Part shown: positions 63,583 to 64,000 of the stretch, in pieces
Layout of the letters: the number at the start of each line of letters is the position of its first letter
How positions within the stretch are numbered: the stretch's first letter is position 1
DNA from: Pseudomonas extremaustralis
Lineage (GTDB): Bacteria > Pseudomonadota > Gammaproteobacteria > Pseudomonadales > Pseudomonadaceae
DNA length: 64,000 nt
Reading direction: 5' to 3'
Assembly: GCF_900102035.1 (NCBI RefSeq)
Contig: NZ_LT629689.1
Location: 4,835,001 to 4,899,000 of the forward strand
Notes under the pieces: model-generated
Database searches by the model: none
Told to the model about the DNA's origin: nothing
The model's input: the letters and a program-made list of their open reading frames with translations, nothing else
Position numbers and translations under genes: made by a program

Positions 63583-63602
63583 TACTGTTTTTATATACAG
63601 TA
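63583..63602 (-). promoter_or_regulatory. LexA (SOS) box upstream of the radical SAM gene
   Basis: TACTGTTTTTATATACAGTA: CTG (63585-63587), ten A/T bases, CAG (63598-63600), within perfect TACTG/CAGTA arms. It lies 14-33 bp upstream of the start codon at 63569, so LexA would block this promoter. Confidence 0.85.
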
Positions 63603-63777
63603 TCCGGGCGCACAGCTTCTGACCAGTGCCGTTTGGCGGTCAGGTACTCGGGATTATCCGCAGCCTGACAACTAAAGATTGAAGATTCACGACTCTTTGA
63701 CGAACACCTCACACCTCATTGACCTCCCCTACGCGAATCTGGGTGCTATCAACCCCTCACCCTCGGTTATTCAGCCC

Positions 63778-64000
63778 ATGCTCAAGCATCATTGGTTTAC
63801 AGCCACCAGCCTGGCGCTCCTGGCCCTGTTCGCTTCGGCGCTCTCCCAGGCCGATGCCCCCACCTCGATCCGCTCACCGGAATGGGCACAACCCGTGGGC
63901 GACCAATACAACCTGTACCAGATGACCCCCACGCTCTATCGCAGCGCGCTGCCGGATAGCCGTGCAGTGCCGTTGCTGGAAAACCTCAAGATCGGCACGG
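63778..64000 (+). CDS. Exported dual-specificity/tyrosine phosphatase-like protein, C-terminus off the window
   Basis: The visible 74 residues start MLKHHWFTATSLALLALFAS with a signal peptide ending SQA-DA. After it, GDQYNLYQMTPTLYRSALPDSRAVPL is typical of bacterial exported dual-specificity phosphatases (the LYRSALPD segment). The catalytic CxxxxxR loop would lie beyond the right edge, so activity cannot be judged. The identity is by N-terminal similarity only. A different frame starting at 63719 is rejected because it has no signal peptide and unnatural composition. Confidence 0.65.
   Translation, partial: MLKHHWFTATSLALLALFASALSQADAPTSIRSPEWAQPVGDQYNLYQMTPTLYRSALPDSRAVPLLENLKIGT

Noticed and set aside
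1..64000. CRISPR arrays, tRNA or rRNA genes, prophage or integrated elements
   Set aside because: No regularly spaced repeats other than REP elements, no tRNA cloverleaf or rRNA sequence recognised, and no integrase, transposase or phage structural gene.

Overview
The window is a stretch of a Pseudomonas chromosome, most likely from the P. fluorescens group. The evidence is the GC-rich codon use, the near-complete conservation of Pseudomonas gene neighbourhoods (algB-kinB-ampDh2-dgcH-dsbA-cc4-engB-ersA-polA-thrB-znu-katE-metNIQ, then the aa3 oxidase cluster), and P. fluorescens-type REP/REPIN repeats at gene ends. No rRNA, tRNA, CRISPR array, prophage, integrase or intact insertion sequence is visible. 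The window looks like core chromosome with small accessory inserts.

Layout. 1-3087: glutarate/lysine catabolism, with a CoA-transferase (cut by the left edge), gcdH and the divergent LysR regulator gcdR. 3540-6433: proton-translocating transhydrogenase pntAA-pntAB-pntB. 6614-8107: acetyl-CoA hydrolase/CoA-transferase. 8426-8638: DUF1127 micro-protein inside an array of ATACAG/GTACAG operator-like sites. 9008-12044: three paralogous secreted DUF2388 proteins followed by a large exported protein carrying both a zincin-like HELTH motif and a DUF4105 His/Cys pair. 12332-18949: CitMHS transporter, TerC, Na/Pi symporter, M16 peptidase and DUF5924 membrane protein. 18977-22503: MCE-type lipid ABC transporter operon. 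22604-25260: SpmAB-like fusion protein and gltP.

25261-36942 is an envelope and stress block: Ivy lysozyme-inhibitor homologue, DUF1328 and a 94-residue membrane protein (all minus strand), divergent from the two-component pair algB-kinB, then ampDh2, a diguanylate cyclase, an EEP-family enzyme, dsbA, cytochromes c4 and c5-like, and engB. The AlgU-type sRNA gene ersA lies between engB and polA. The 26988-27364 gap holds an almost ideal sigma-54 promoter with an IHF box and three upstream inverted repeats, pointing away from algB.

37212-50247: polA, DUF2782, thrB, the zinc-uptake system (znuA divergent from zur-znuC-znuB, with a Zur box between), a lipoprotein, katE and the methionine importer metNIQ. 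50323-58787: the complete aa3 cytochrome c oxidase cluster on the minus strand (coxB-ctaD-ctaG-coxC-surf1-orf-ctaA-cyoE-sco), with a twin-TM micro-protein on the opposite strand. 59155-64000: a conserved unknown, a SulP transporter with a beta-carbonic anhydrase, a LexA-box radical SAM gene and the start of an exported phosphatase-like gene.

The best leads for new biology are the sigma-54/IHF promoter divergent from algB that drives an Ivy-containing set of genes, and the DUF2388 x3 plus HExxH/DUF4105 exported cluster. Calls rest on reading the sequence and recalled family knowledge; no database search was run.
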